Numbered from the stretch's first letter, positions 17,701 to 26,907 are shown. The stretch is 64,000 bases of DNA from Proteobacteria bacterium 005FR1 (GCA_026192395.1 WACF01000001.1:186001-250000), one strand, 5' to 3'. Notes: generated by a model not told the origin, from the letters alone. Made by a program: numbers and translations.

Positions 17701-18187
17701 TGCGCAATTCGCGAAACAGCTCCTGAACCGCGGCGCGGTACAGCCCGCTGGCGTTTTCGCGGGTTTCCAGATAGGCGCTGGCGCCTGCGGCAATGGGTAG
17801 TTTCCGGGTCAAAGACTGGCAGAAGGCGTCGATGGTCTGGATGCGCAGCCGGCTGGGACTGAGCAGCAGACGCCAGTTCATCTCCTCATCGCGGGCCAGC
17901 ACCTGGCGGGCGAGCTCGAAGGTGAGGCGATCATGGTCCGAGTTGCCTTCGACACCGGCCGCCGCCTGTTGTAGTGCGGTGATGATCCGGTGCGCCATTT
18001 CCTGGGCGGCCTTGCGGGTGAAGGTGATCCCGAGCACCTCTTCGGGATAGTCGCAGCGGGCCAATAGAGTCAGCACTCGCTGAGTCAGCAGTCCCGTTTT
18101 CCCGGAGCCCGCCGGGGCGGACACGGCGAAGGAGCGGGTCGGGTCCAGCGCGTCGCGGCGCGCGTCGTGATCGAGAGGCAGGCTCAT
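14765..18187 (-). CDS. AddA-like UvrD-family helicase with C-terminal RecB-type nuclease domain
   Basis: 1140 residues. Superfamily 1A helicase motifs are all present: Walker A SAPAGSGKTGLLTQR (~23-37), motif Ia LGITFTRKAAQEM, motif II VDEFQDTS, motif III GDAMQSCYGFRDA, motif IV NFRSD, motif V TIHKSKGLEFDTVI and motif VI LLYVGCTRA. The C-terminal ~150 residues hold a PD-(D/E)XK nuclease core with D...IVDYKAG. This is the layout of AddA in AddAB, which resects double-strand breaks for RecA. The ATG overlaps the AddB-like stop by 4 nt (18184-18187). RecBCD may also exist elsewhere in the genome, so the division of labour is unknown. Confidence 0.9.
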   Translation of the reverse strand: MSLPLDHDARRDALDPTRSFAVSAPAGSGKTGLLTQRVLTLLARCDYPEEVLGITFTRKAAQEMAHRIITALQQAAAGVEGNSDHDRLTFELARQVLARDEEMNWRLLLSPSRLRIQTIDAFCQSLTRKLPIAAGASAYLETRENASGLYRAAVQELFRELRTDGPLADALTVLLRHMDNNLDKVESLLMQLLDQRTQWLAPLYQSGGNRHYFEATVQAIVDDALSAVTEKLAHCLDDVQELLRFSTANRLSDGHELPFSEEHIDFAELALDSQLALSVWQAVVDICLTQAGDWRKSIDKRGGFPAPSSSKNAEEKALFTEMKTRHSALLGAFGDQPELLSLFNDLRALPNLGVDKNQWELLESLSLLLPSLAAFFHLHCQKVGEADFAEMAIAASRALGEEDKPSDLALKLDYQIKHILVDEFQDTSLPQLQLLQKLTAGWQPEDGRTLFIVGDAMQSCYGFRDANVGIFIQARDQGIGTVPLTPLNLTVNFRSDSKLVSWVNRCFRGIFPPRNDINRGAVRYSLAQPCANHDAGKIEVRGFVDVGQQAQTRYLVQLVEEALADTGENETVAILARSRPHLQDILRELRAAEIPWQAKDIDALRNRMAVVDLLSLTRALLNVSDRIAWLSLLRAPWCGLDLHDLHTLANQSIAENPPLASNYPLVWGQILHCESLDLSTEGLALIQRLRTVLKPALAEKGRKSLRQWIEGVWLALGGPAAVANPAELHSPARFFDLLDGHASGGDIEDWEDFENALASLYDKSESSSRLQVMTIHKSKGLEFDTVIIPRLDKGTRGDDSPLLLWQEYTDRQGETHLLISPLGAVGEKADGLYSYLKRERGIRQEHEAARLLYVGCTRAISQLYLMMDLQRDEKSGELKAPGKGTLAGHLWPYVKNEIVLMEDSGESETAAPGTQLSLSHLLRLPPEWKAPEWPSDHTLARYRGQQPAEDDDNRPDPSFLLNRHQRYLGTVLHSALQQLTEEGSVAWNESRIIRQQPLWNRQLRQLGMSAHDAAEGASQIAGAVQSALQDPIGRWLLDNRHEDSHCELSLLTAAVGYREAVIDRTFIDQGTRWIVDYKAGAPAPEQSQSEFLQAAEQEYAAQLQRYAELMGKLDRAQGRSLPVKTALYFPLPRLFHEIAL

Positions 18188-20922
18188 GAGGCAAGGTGCT
18201 GGTCGAGATAAAAAGTAATGAAGTCCGCTTCACCGAGCCGGTTCAGCGGCAGCAGGTGGGTGCTATAGCGAACTGCCGTGGGGCTTTTCGGCGCGACAGC
18301 GGCATAGCCCTCGCGGTATTCCGTGGCGAGTGCGGTAAGGTTTCTTTTGAAAGTGGCCATCAGCGTGGGCCAGTCAGTGCAATCGGGGTCTTTCAGTTGT
18401 TCCGGCGTCTTGATGCGCTTGTCCCAGCCTGCAACCTCATCGGCCACGATGCCGCAGTAGCCGGGCTCGGCGGTGCGCACGCAGGCGAAGCTGATTCCGG
18501 AAATCGGTTCGGGATAGCACAAGGCATAAAGCGGCAGTTGCGGCTCGTCGGGCCGTTCGCCAAGCCATTGATTCACGTTCACCGAGTTACCGGTTTTGTA
18601 ATCGATCATCAGCCAGTGGCCGGCGGCGGTCTGGTCGATGCGGTCCATGCGAAGCCGGAAGGTCAGCCCGGCGAACTCTGCCTGCAGCCCCTCCTCGATG
18701 CCGGGCACCCGGAATGGCTCTCGTTTCAGGTCCCTGCGCAACATTTCGGTGGCGAGTTGATTGACGCGGGCTTTCTCGAGTTGCAGATAGCGGTCCCCAA
18801 GTTCCAGGGCAGCATTGCTCAAGTCCGCGAACACCGCATCAACCGCCTTTTCGACAAGGCTCTCGATGTTGGCGGCCTCCCGTGTGAGGGTCTCCTGGTC
18901 CTTCAAGATTTCCCAGATTTTCGCCATCACGCCATGAACGGCGCTGCCCTTGTCGGCGGGCGAAAGACCGAGGGTGGCTTCGATTGGCTGGCGCGCACCC
19001 AGCCGATAGGTGGCAAAAGCGTCGAAGGGACAGCGCGCCTGCTGTTGCAGAATGCCGGTGCCGCCGCGCACGGGAGTACCCGGTTCGGCCTCGAATGCAG
19101 GGCCATGGCTGCACTCAATAAGTTGCAAATGGCGTTGCGATTCGAGCCGCGAGTAAAGCGAAGGCAAGCCAACGGCAGCCACATCCGGTGCGTCGAGAAT
19201 CTCGGTCCTGGTGGCCGGGGGCAGGTCTGCAATCAGCGAACTGGGCAGCATCTGCGCTTCATCCATCTGTACGGCGTGACTGAAGATCACGCTATCCGCG
19301 CAGCACTTGTAGTGCTCGGTCAGGGCGCTGGCGAATTTCACCTCGCGTTCCACCGAGGATCGGGGCATTCGGTATTGACGCTGCAAAGGAATCGGCAGCA
19401 GTGGATTGGGTTCAGGGTTCGGTGGCCAGGCCTGGCTGGTCATGCCGATGACCCAGCAAGCGTCGAACTGCAGACCATCTGCTTCCAGTGACCCCAGAAT
19501 CTGAACCGGTGAATGCCTCACTTCAGCCTGGAAGGGCGTCGCATGGGCAAGTTGGGCCAGCAGGCTGGTGGCTTCGCCCGCGGGCAGGTTTTTTTGCAAT
19601 GCATCCAGCGAGGCAAACTGTTCCAGCAGGGAATAGAACTGCCGTACCTGCTGATATTCAACGCTGTCCAGCGTGCGACCGCCCGGCCAGCCATAGCCGT
19701 CGAGAATGGTCAGGATGCGTTCCACCCAGATCCCCGGTGTTGCTGCGCCCGATAGCCGTCGCCGTTCGCTGCCGACAGTTTGCAGGCGTCGCGAGAACGC
19801 CCGAGCGGCATCGCCATTGTCCTGCTCCGCAAGCTTCTGAGCAGTGCTGCGCAGTTGTGCAGCGCTAAAACGCAGCTGCCCTTTTTTCTCGAGCGTTTCG
19901 AGTAGAGCCGCGCGAATCGGCAGCTCTTCATCAGACTCGCTCCAGAAGGGCGAATTGAGGATTTTGCGAAGCTGTTTGGCCTCGAGGCCGGATTCGCCCA
20001 GCTGCAGCAGTTGCAGGGCGGCGGCAATTACCGGCGCCTGAGCCAGCGGTGTACCTGTGGAGATGTTGAAGGGCAGAGTGTAGCGAGGCTGATCGGGCGA
20101 ATAGAACCCCGCCTCAAAGGTTTCGCAGAACAGCCGCTCCACCAGATCGCGGCGGGTGCCAAGGTCGGGGACGATGATGCCGACGGTGGCCTGTGAGTTC
20201 TGCTGCAAGTGCCGATGGGCCCAACATGCGGCAGTGCGGATTTCCTCCTCGAAGGAATCCGCCGCAAAGCGCAGCCCCCGTGACTTACGGGCTGGCGACT
20301 CGACGACGTGCAGCTGATCGCTGGCGGTTTCGAGCAAGGATTGGATTAGCGGCGGTAATTCGCCAAGTCGCTCGGTGTGAATGACCGGAAGGCGGGGGAG
20401 TGCGCCGGTCTCGAATGCGGCCAGCAATCGTCGATAGCTTTGCTCGCGACTGATCAGCCCAAGAGCTTCCAGGCGAGATTCAACACTGCGGGCCCAGCCG
20501 GGCAGGGGATAATCCTCAACACCACCGAAGGCGGTCACCCGCTCCAGCGGCAGCTGCCACAGGTCGAGATTGCGGCGCGCCTCCATGGCCTGCTGAACCA
20601 GCCTTTTGCTGACGAACAGTGGCTGCTCGCCCCCGTCACTTTCGATTGTCTGCTTCCAGATCAACTGCATCTGCAGTTCATTGGCCACCACCGGACCGGC
20701 ATTTACCGGATCCGTCTCGGCCTCGCAGACCTGCAGGCGATTCCAGCTTTGCTCCAGCCATTCGGCCAGTGAATACACCGGGGGTGTACGAGAAACCGCA
20801 CCCTGCGTCGCCGCGAAGGCCTCGCGAATGCGATTGCGCAGTCGCTGGTTGGGGGTGAGGACCACCTCGCCCCGCTCCAGGGCGGCTTGCAAGCTCGTGA
20901 TGTCGTAAAGTGGGGTGCTCAT
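18184..20922 (-). CDS. AddB-like PD-(D/E)XK nuclease, DNA repair (TIGR03623-like)
   Basis: 912 residues from the ATG at 20922, which overlaps the murI stop by 4 nt (ATGA); an in-frame extension to 21126 lies wholly inside murI and is excluded. The N-terminal half is a degenerate helicase-like region without a good Walker A; the C-terminal domain shows FDAFATYRLGARQP, a FRLRMDRID block, the nuclease core LMIDYKTGN and QLPLYAL. This matches a family of ~900-residue AddB relatives described as probable repair proteins. Only one cysteine (ARCPFDA) is visible where AddB has its four-Cys Fe-S site, so that cluster seems to be missing. Works presumably with the AddA-like partner encoded next. Confidence 0.85.
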   Translation of the reverse strand: MSTPLYDITSLQAALERGEVVLTPNQRLRNRIREAFAATQGAVSRTPPVYSLAEWLEQSWNRLQVCEAETDPVNAGPVVANELQMQLIWKQTIESDGGEQPLFVSKRLVQQAMEARRNLDLWQLPLERVTAFGGVEDYPLPGWARSVESRLEALGLISREQSYRRLLAAFETGALPRLPVIHTERLGELPPLIQSLLETASDQLHVVESPARKSRGLRFAADSFEEEIRTAACWAHRHLQQNSQATVGIIVPDLGTRRDLVERLFCETFEAGFYSPDQPRYTLPFNISTGTPLAQAPVIAAALQLLQLGESGLEAKQLRKILNSPFWSESDEELPIRAALLETLEKKGQLRFSAAQLRSTAQKLAEQDNGDAARAFSRRLQTVGSERRRLSGAATPGIWVERILTILDGYGWPGGRTLDSVEYQQVRQFYSLLEQFASLDALQKNLPAGEATSLLAQLAHATPFQAEVRHSPVQILGSLEADGLQFDACWVIGMTSQAWPPNPEPNPLLPIPLQRQYRMPRSSVEREVKFASALTEHYKCCADSVIFSHAVQMDEAQMLPSSLIADLPPATRTEILDAPDVAAVGLPSLYSRLESQRHLQLIECSHGPAFEAEPGTPVRGGTGILQQQARCPFDAFATYRLGARQPIEATLGLSPADKGSAVHGVMAKIWEILKDQETLTREAANIESLVEKAVDAVFADLSNAALELGDRYLQLEKARVNQLATEMLRRDLKREPFRVPGIEEGLQAEFAGLTFRLRMDRIDQTAAGHWLMIDYKTGNSVNVNQWLGERPDEPQLPLYALCYPEPISGISFACVRTAEPGYCGIVADEVAGWDKRIKTPEQLKDPDCTDWPTLMATFKRNLTALATEYREGYAAVAPKSPTAVRYSTHLLPLNRLGEADFITFYLDQHLAS

Positions 20923-21749
20923 ATCTCCGCTTGCCTGTCTGCCAGCCGGGCGAAATTGATCGGCCCCGGAAGGTGATCGGCGAGCTGGGGCTTCAGCGCT
21001 TCCACTTCCGCACAATCCAGTGTGAATACACTTCGATGCTCGTTGGGGCGCTGGCGTTCGGGCAGAGGACTCTGCTGCAAGAGGTGTATGACTCTTCGTG
21101 CAATTGCCTCGCCCGAGTCCACCCAATGCAGCGGGCGTTCGAGAGCCTGTGCCAGTTCCGGGCGAATCAGGGGAAAGTGAGTGCAGGCCAGAACCACCGT
21201 ATCCACCCGCTCATAAGCCGGCGACTGGAGCAGCGGCGTCAGCGCCTCGCGCACGGCGAGCGGATCCACGGTCTTGCCGCGCAACTTACGCTCTGCCAGT
21301 TCCACCAGCTCCCGTGAGCCCACCATGACCACCTCGCAGTCGGCCGCAAAATCGCGAATCAGCTGATGCGTATAGGGCCGGCGCACCGTGCCCGGTGTGC
21401 CCAGCAGCGCGATGACCTTGCTGCTGGACAACTGAGCTGCCGGTTTGATGGCGGGCACCACACCAACGATGGGAATGGAGAAGTTTGCCCGCACACTGGG
21501 CAGCGCAACGGTACTGGCGGTATTGCAGGCGACCACGATGATGTCCGGATGTGATTCCGCCACCAGCGCACGCAGAACCAGATCGACGCGCGCAATCAGT
21601 TCTTCTTCGGTTTTGGTGCCGTAAGGGAAGAAGCCGTTGTCAGAAGCGTAGGTGATGATTGAAGTGGGAATCGCCCGGCGGATTTCGCCGATAATGCTCA
21701 GCGCGCCGACTCCGGAGTCGAAAACAAGGATGTGGGGGGAAATGGACAT
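20919..21749 (-). CDS. murI: Glutamate racemase MurI
   Basis: 276 residues. It supplies D-glutamate for peptidoglycan. The two catalytic cysteines are in VVACNTAST (C75) and VVLACTHFPL (C189), with Asp11 in FDSGVG and His191 beside the second cysteine, as in all cofactor-independent racemases. FFPYGTK and GVVPAIKPA are also family blocks. Located between a TPR gene (3-nt gap upstream) and the AddB-like gene (4-nt overlap downstream), an unusual coupling of wall synthesis with DNA repair genes. Confidence 0.97.
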   Translation of the reverse strand: MSISPHILVFDSGVGALSIIGEIRRAIPTSIITYASDNGFFPYGTKTEEELIARVDLVLRALVAESHPDIIVVACNTASTVALPSVRANFSIPIVGVVPAIKPAAQLSSSKVIALLGTPGTVRRPYTHQLIRDFAADCEVVMVGSRELVELAERKLRGKTVDPLAVREALTPLLQSPAYERVDTVVLACTHFPLIRPELAQALERPLHWVDSGEAIARRVIHLLQQSPLPERQRPNEHRSVFTLDCAEVEALKPQLADHLPGPINFARLADRQAEI

Positions 21750-21752
21750 GGT

Positions 21753-22241
21753 TCAGAACAGCGGCTGTTGTGAGTCGGCGTCGCTTGCTTGTGCCGGTTG
21801 GTCGTCCACCAACATGCGGTACTTCACATGCTCTCGCGCAAAGACGTCGGGACCGCCCAATTTTTTCGCCAAGCGCAGATGTTGGAGGGCTTCACTCTCC
21901 TCGCCGAGTTCGTAAAGGCCCTGACCCAGTCGCAGGTGAACGAAGGGGCTCTGGTCTGCGACCGGACACACCAGCGCGGAGCGAAGTGCTTCACAGGACT
22001 GACTATACTGGCGGGTCCGAAAGTAGGTATCGCCGATTGCAGTGAGGGCCCAGCCGGCTTCCCGCCATTGCGTCTGCGGCTTGGGCAGCAGTAACCACGC
22101 CTGATAGAATGCCCGCAATGCCTGCTGATAATCGCCCGCGTCGTAGCGTTGATAACCCTGGTAGCAAAGCTGCTTCACTTTTGCCGAGAGATTGTCGGCC
22201 AGAATCGGGATATCGGTCATCGGTCTTGCCAGGACGCACAT
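21753..22241 (-). CDS. Tetratricopeptide-repeat protein
   Basis: 162 residues. Three TPR-like helical repeats can be read between ~25 and 135: YQGYQRYDAGDYQQALRAFY, ALTAIGDTYFRTRQYSQSCE and HLRLGQGLYELGEESEALQH. No signal peptide or catalytic residues; a protein-interaction scaffold is likely. The start at 22241 (ATG, GGAAG 8 nt upstream) is used; an internal ATG at 22220 (MTDIPILADN) is equally possible and would drop seven residues. First gene of the TPR-murI-AddB/AddA-like operon. Confidence 0.8.
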   Translation of the reverse strand: MCVLARPMTDIPILADNLSAKVKQLCYQGYQRYDAGDYQQALRAFYQAWLLLPKPQTQWREAGWALTAIGDTYFRTRQYSQSCEALRSALVCPVADQSPFVHLRLGQGLYELGEESEALQHLRLAKKLGGPDVFAREHVKYRMLVDDQPAQASDADSQQPLF

Positions 22242-22312
22242 AAATGGACTTCCATCATAGACCAGCGGCCGCCAAAAATCAGCGCCCCCGTTTCACTCGA
22301 ACCGGTTGACAG

Positions 22313-23773
22313 ATGCTAGCACTCCCTCCCGATCTTCCCCTTGAAGCCCTCTACGGATTGGCCGGCGCTGCCGGGCTGTTTTCGGGCTGCTTGTTGACCG
22401 GTCTGTTCTGGTTTCTCAGCCGCCGCAAACAGCGGCGGCTGGCCGAAGCGGCTGCGGAAAATGCCGCGAGTGAAATCACAAAGCTGCAGGCCCAGATCAC
22501 CACCATGCACGGCCAGATCACCACCCTGGAACGAGAGCTGGCGGTCGCCGACTCGCAGCGGGCTCACCTGGGGGAAATGCGCAGCAGTCTCCAGCAAACG
22601 CTCGCGGAAAAGGACAGCCACTTGCTGGCGAGCCAGCGGGAAAATGCCAGCCTCAAGGCGCGGCTGGAAGCCGAACAGGGTCACTATGAGCAGCAGATAA
22701 AACTGCTCAAGGACGCGCGGGAGAACCTCAACCGCGAATTCGAAAATCTCGCCAACAAGATTTTCGAAAGTAAGCAACAGCAGTTCGCCCAATCCAGTAA
22801 ATCCTCTCTCGAAGGCACCCTGAATCCGCTGCGCGAACAGCTGAAGGACTTCCGCAAGCAGGTGGAAGACGTCTATCACAAGGAAGCGGCGGAGCGAAAC
22901 AAGCTGGTTGGGCAGATTACCGAGCTGCAGAAGCAGACCCAGCAAATTGGCCAGGACGCGGTCAATCTCGCCGCCGCCCTGAAGGGCAGCAACAAGGCGC
23001 AGGGCAACTGGGGCGAAGTTATTCTCGAACGACTGCTGGAAGAATCGGGCCTTCAGAAAGGCCGCGAGTACGAGACGCAGGTAAATCTCAAAGACGAGGA
23101 TGGCAAGCGTCGCAAGCCGGACGTCATCGTGCGGCTGCCGGAGAACAAGGACATTGTGATCGATGCAAAGGTCTCACTGGTCAGCTACGAGGCCTACTGC
23201 GGTGCCGATGATGACGAGGAAAGGGCCCGCGCACTGCGCAACCATATCAGCTCGATGCGGGGCCATATCGACGAGCTGAGCAAGAAAAATTACGAAAAGC
23301 TGGACAACATTCGGACCCTGGATTTCGTCTTTATCTTCGTGCCCATAGAAGCCGCCTTCATGCTCGCGATGCAACACGAACCAGGGTTGTTCAACTACGC
23401 CTATAGCAAGCACATTGTACTGGTCAGTCCCACGACCCTGTTGGCGACCTTGCGCACCGTGGAAAACATCTGGCGCTATGAAAAGCAGAACAAGAATGCC
23501 GAGCGAATCGCCGAAATGGCGGGCAAGCTGCACGACCAGTTCGCACTGGTAGTGGAATCCCTCGCGGAGCTGGGTGGCAACATCGAACGAACCCAGAAAG
23601 CCTTCGAAACCACTCAGAAGCGCCTGCACACCGGCCACGGCAATCTGTTCAACCGTATCAAAAAGCTGGAAACCCTGGGCGCGAAAACCAAGCGCTCACT
23701 GCCGGCTCCTGCGGACGGCTACTTGCTCGAAGACGAAGACGAGCTGGAAGAAGCCCTCGAGCACGAAGAATAA
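22313..23773 (+). CDS. rmuC: DNA recombination protein RmuC
   Basis: 486 residues: an N-terminal membrane anchor (~12-32, LYGLAGAAGLFSGCLLTGLF), a long coiled coil (~35-210) and the RmuC domain (~220-430) with QGNWGEVILERLLEESGL, the nuclease-like DVIVRLPENKDIVIDAKVSL and FVPIEAAF. The VIDAK stretch is the expected PD-(D/E)XK core. RmuC limits inversions at short repeats and DNA rearrangement. The acidic tail EDEDELEEALEHEE is species-specific. Divergent from the TPR-murI operon, with a 71-bp gap. Confidence 0.94.
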   Translation: MLALPPDLPLEALYGLAGAAGLFSGCLLTGLFWFLSRRKQRRLAEAAAENAASEITKLQAQITTMHGQITTLERELAVADSQRAHLGEMRSSLQQTLAEKDSHLLASQRENASLKARLEAEQGHYEQQIKLLKDARENLNREFENLANKIFESKQQQFAQSSKSSLEGTLNPLREQLKDFRKQVEDVYHKEAAERNKLVGQITELQKQTQQIGQDAVNLAAALKGSNKAQGNWGEVILERLLEESGLQKGREYETQVNLKDEDGKRRKPDVIVRLPENKDIVIDAKVSLVSYEAYCGADDDEERARALRNHISSMRGHIDELSKKNYEKLDNIRTLDFVFIFVPIEAAFMLAMQHEPGLFNYAYSKHIVLVSPTTLLATLRTVENIWRYEKQNKNAERIAEMAGKLHDQFALVVESLAELGGNIERTQKAFETTQKRLHTGHGNLFNRIKKLETLGAKTKRSLPAPADGYLLEDEDELEEALEHEE

Positions 23774-23831
23774 GGAGTGGACGCGAACAACAGTTCACGC
23801 CGCCAAACGTGAGCAGCTCCCTGCGCGAGAT

Positions 23832-24920
23832 TTACCTGCGGCGCAAATAAACGCCGCACTCGAGATGGTCGGTGTAGGGAAACTGGTCGAACAGCGCCAG
23901 GCGCTCGATGCGGTGGCTTTTGCCAAGCGTCTTCAGGTTCTCCGCCAGCGTGTGGGGGTTGCAGGAAACATACAGGATGTTGTCGAAGCCCTGAACCATC
24001 GCCAAGGTCTTCTGGTCCAGTCCCGCGCGGGGCGGATCGACGAACACTGTCGAGAAATCGTAGTCCGACAGATTCACATGTTCCAGCCGACGGAAGGGAC
24101 GCACGCCCGCAATCGCCTCCGAGACTTCCTCCGCTGACATGCGGGCAAAAGCGATATTGTTGATATCGTTCACTTCACAATTGTGTTCGGCTGCGCGGGT
24201 CAGCGGCTTGGAAATCTCCGTCGCAAGCACCCGATCGAAATGCGCCGATAGAGGCAACGTAAAATTGCCGTTGCCGCAATAAAGCTCCAGCAGACTCCCA
24301 CCGCTGTCTGTTGCCGCTGCACTGGCCCAATTGAGCATCTGCTCGCAAACGCGGCCGTTGGGCTGGGAAAAGCAGCCCTCCAGTTGGCGGTAGACGAAGG
24401 TCCTGCCGCCCACCTCGAAGCGCTCCGTTACGTAGTCGCGGCTAAGCACTTCTTTCTGTTTACGACTGCGGCCGATGATTGCGGCACCCAGCGTTTTTTC
24501 GAGAGCCGCCGCTTTTTGCAGCCATTCACCGTCGAGTTTTTTGTGGTAAACGAGCGTTATCAGCAGATCGCCGTCGAGGGTAGAAAGAAACTCAACCTGG
24601 AAAAGCTTGCGACGCAACACCGGGTCCGACTCGATGGCCTGCTGCAGCAATGGCATTGCCGCGTTGATCAGCGTCGACGCGACCGGAAATTGCTCGACGA
24701 AGTCCGGGGCCTCGCCGCGGCCGCCGGCGAAAACCGCAAAATGCGAGCGCTCGTCCTGATGCCAGATCTTGAATTCCGCGCGCTGGCGGAAGTGCAGGGG
24801 TGGCGAAGCGAAAACTTCCGCCGCAGGCGGCTGGAAGGGCGCCATCAGCGCGGTAAATCGCGCTTCTTTCTCGGCGAGTTGTTCGGCATAGCGCGTGGGA
24901 TCAGGATTGATGGCGATCAT
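23832..24920 (-). CDS. trmA: tRNA (uracil-5-)-methyltransferase TrmA
   Basis: 362 residues, matching E. coli TrmA (366). It makes m5U54 in the T loop of tRNAs. Class I SAM-binding motif LLELYCGNGNFTLPL, the DPPRAGLD block, catalytic Cys in LYVSCNPHTL and the C-terminal general base in DHLECGVYL are visible. The N-terminal part carries FRQRAEFKIWH, typical of TrmA and not of RlmC/RlmD, and no Fe-S cysteine quartet is present, consistent with TrmA. Lies 26 bp downstream of the PAS kinase gene on the same strand. Confidence 0.96.
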   Translation of the reverse strand: MIAINPDPTRYAEQLAEKEARFTALMAPFQPPAAEVFASPPLHFRQRAEFKIWHQDERSHFAVFAGGRGEAPDFVEQFPVASTLINAAMPLLQQAIESDPVLRRKLFQVEFLSTLDGDLLITLVYHKKLDGEWLQKAAALEKTLGAAIIGRSRKQKEVLSRDYVTERFEVGGRTFVYRQLEGCFSQPNGRVCEQMLNWASAAATDSGGSLLELYCGNGNFTLPLSAHFDRVLATEISKPLTRAAEHNCEVNDINNIAFARMSAEEVSEAIAGVRPFRRLEHVNLSDYDFSTVFVDPPRAGLDQKTLAMVQGFDNILYVSCNPHTLAENLKTLGKSHRIERLALFDQFPYTDHLECGVYLRRR

Positions 24921-24946
24921 GAGTACTACAGAATAAATAAGAAGAA

Positions 24947-26533
24947 TCAGGCGAGCCGGGTGGGGGAGGCGGTGCCCAGGGCAGTTTCGCTATCCACCAG
25001 CGGCAGACTGATGGTGAAGGTAGTCCCCCGACCGGGCGCGGATTCTACCTCAATCTGACCGTTGTGGTGCTCGGTGATGATGAAGTAGGACACCGACAGG
25101 CCCAGTCCGGTGCCTTTGCCCACTTCCTTCGTGGTGAAAAAGGGCTCGAAGATGTGGCGGCGGGTGGCTTCAGGCATACCAGGGCCATTGTCTTCGATTT
25201 GAATCCGCAGCACATGATCTTCGCTGAAGGCGCGGATCGTGATCGTCGGCTCAGGTCCTTGTTCGGTTTTGACGAAGGCCTGGGCCGCATTGCGCAAGAT
25301 GTTGAGAATGACCTGCTGAATCTCCGCCGGGGCGCAGGGCACCAGCGGCAGATCCCGCTGGAACTCCTTGTGAATCTTCACCGGTTTGCCGCTCTGCGAA
25401 GTGCGCAGGTCGAAACTGTTGTGGGACAGTTCGAGGCTGTGCTCCAGCAGATCAACCAAGTTGACCCGTTCGTGCCGGCGGCTGCCGCTGCGGGAGAATT
25501 CCAGCATATTGCTGACAATCCTCGCCGCCCTTTCTCCCGCCTCCTTGATGCTGTCGACAAAGGTGTAGATACCTCTTGCCTCCAGATAGCCTTGAACCTG
25601 CTGGATCTCCAGACCGAGTTTTTGCGCCGCGTCCTTGTTGGCGGGCAGCGTGGAGGAGGTGCGTCGGTGGATGTTCTGCACCGCATGCAGAATGGCACTG
25701 AGCGGATTATTGATTTCGTGGGCCATGCCGGCGGCCAGCTCCCCCAGCGACATCATCTTCTCGTTCTGGATCATCATGGTCTCGAAGCGGATCCGCATGG
25801 TGACATCGTCGATGCGGATCACCGCGCCCGGGACGTCACCCGAGATCAGCGGATAGATAATCAGGTCGGTATAACCCACCTGTCCTTCGAATTCATGGCG
25901 AATCCCTTCCTTGGCCTGAGTGATCCCCTGATCGATGGCGTTGCGGATCATTTCGACATCCACGTTCAGCCCCGGTGACACCTGATTGAGGTGCTTGCCC
26001 ACGGCGTCTTCGGCGCGGATGTCGGTTGCCTGCTCCGCTGCGAGGTTCCAGTGGGTGATCAGCCCTTCGCGGGTAACCCCGATCAGCACCGAGGGCATGG
26101 AGTCGATCATGCTCTGAAGATAACCCTGCGTTTCCTGCAGCCGCTCTTCGGTGATCTCGTGCTTGGCGATTTCGTCGTACAGCTGGTCGTTGATGGCGCG
26201 GAGCTTATTGGTGCGTTCGATGACCCGCTGCTCCAGGGCGTGCTGCGAGCGCTTGAGGTTATCCTTGGCGTGCTTGTATTTGACCCGGCTCCGCTGGAGG
26301 CCAATGATCAGCCCGGTCTGGAACAATATCAGGATGACGATGACGGCGACCAAAGTGCCGCGGCCGTCCTGGCCGGCTGGCTGTGCCTGAGCGAAGGTCG
26401 AAGTCGCCGCCAGCAGGGTCGAGCTGGTTAGCCAGCAGCGTGTGATTCGACCGGGCCGGAGGGCTGAAACGGCGGTGAAGGGTAGAGCACGGGGCATCGC
26501 GCGTCCAATGGTCGGTTTCAGTTTGCGGGACAT
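24947..26533 (-). CDS. Orphan membrane histidine kinase with PAS domain (NtrB-like core)
   Basis: 528 residues: N-terminal hydrophobic/export-like region with an AQA site near 50, one TM helix (~60-80, [19 protein letters not shown]), a coiled coil (~85-145), a PAS domain (~146-260), then the phosphoacceptor box [17 protein letters not shown] (~285), N box [11 protein letters not shown]1 DNGPGMPEA and G2 [10 protein letters not shown]. The [10 protein letters not shown] context is that of NtrB/DctB-type kinases that often pair with sigma-54 activators. No response regulator lies nearby, so its partner is elsewhere. The position just before trmA is probably incidental. The N-terminal start is uncertain. 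Confidence 0.85.
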   Translation of the reverse strand: MSRKLKPTIGRAMPRALPFTAVSALRPGRITRCWLTSSTLLAATSTFAQAQPAGQDGRGTLVAVIVILILFQTGLIIGLQRSRVKYKHAKDNLKRSQHALEQRVIERTNKLRAINDQLYDEIAKHEITEERLQETQGYLQSMIDSMPSVLIGVTREGLITHWNLAAEQATDIRAEDAVGKHLNQVSPGLNVDVEMIRNAIDQGITQAKEGIRHEFEGQVGYTDLIIYPLISGDVPGAVIRIDDVTMRIRFETMMIQNEKMMSLGELAAGMAHEINNPLSAILHAVQNIHRRTSSTLPANKDAAQKLGLEIQQVQGYLEARGIYTFVDSIKEAGERAARIVSNMLEFSRSGSRRHERVNLVDLLEHSLELSHNSFDLRTSQSGKPVKIHKEFQRDLPLVPCAPAEIQQVILNILRNAAQAFVKTEQGPEPTITIRAFSEDHVLRIQIEDNGPGMPEATRRHIFEPFFTTKEVGKGTGLGLSVSYFIITEHHNGQIEVESAPGRGTTFTISLPLVDSETALGTASPTRLA

Positions 26534-26665
26534 GTAAGACCCATTGTAGCGCCTCGGGTCGGTCGGCTATCAACTGGTTTTCGCCATCGACAGGGAATCC
26601 CAGCACGGTGGCTGGTCAGAGAATCTACATCCAAAAAGAATCCTGATTCTCGGCAGCAAAAACGT

Positions 26666-26693
26666 TTGACATGCCTAAAGATTTCCGTAGAAT
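26666..26693 (+). promoter_or_regulatory. Promoter of the tRNA-Val/tRNA-Asp unit
   Basis: Perfect -35 TTGACA (26666-26671), 16-bp spacer, -10 TAGAAT (26688-26693), followed by a GC-rich GCGCAGC discriminator expected for stringently controlled stable RNA. The first tRNA begins 17 bp past the -10. Confidence 0.85.
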
Positions 26694-26710
26694 GCGCAGC
26701 TCTTCAGCCG

Positions 26711-26786
26711 GGGTGGTTAGCTCAGTTGGGAGAGCGACGGCCTTACAAGCCGTAGGTCGCAGGTTCGATCCCTGCACCACCCACCA
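26711..26786 (+). tRNA. tRNA-Val (anticodon TAC)
   Basis: 76 nt including an encoded CCA. The acceptor GGGTGGT pairs with ACCACCC, the D arm is TTAGCTCAGTTGGGAGAGC, the anticodon loop CTTACAA gives TAC and the T arm has GGTTCGATCC. No odd base was seen. Read from the promoter at 26666 together with tRNA-Asp. Confidence 0.97.
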
Positions 26787-26823
26787 AAAATTGCTGTCGA
26801 GATTTCGACAAGCAATTTATCGC

Positions 26824-26900
26824 GGACCGGTAGTTCAGCTGGTTAGAATGCCGGCCTGTCACGCCGGAGGTCGCGGGTTCGAGTCCCGTCCGGTCCGCCA
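26824..26900 (+). tRNA. tRNA-Asp (anticodon GTC)
   Basis: 77 nt including an encoded CCA. Acceptor GGACCGG pairs with CCGGTCC; anticodon loop CTGTCAC gives GTC; T arm GGGTTCGAGTCCC. Very like E. coli tRNA-Asp. A 37-nt spacer separates it from tRNA-Val, and a terminator follows 8 bp on. Confidence 0.97.
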
Positions 26901-26907
26901 CTATTCG

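Noticed and set aside
20923-21126. 68-residue N-terminal extension of the AddB-like protein
   Set aside because: It is entirely within murI in another frame; the ATGA overlap at 20919-20922 gives a better start.
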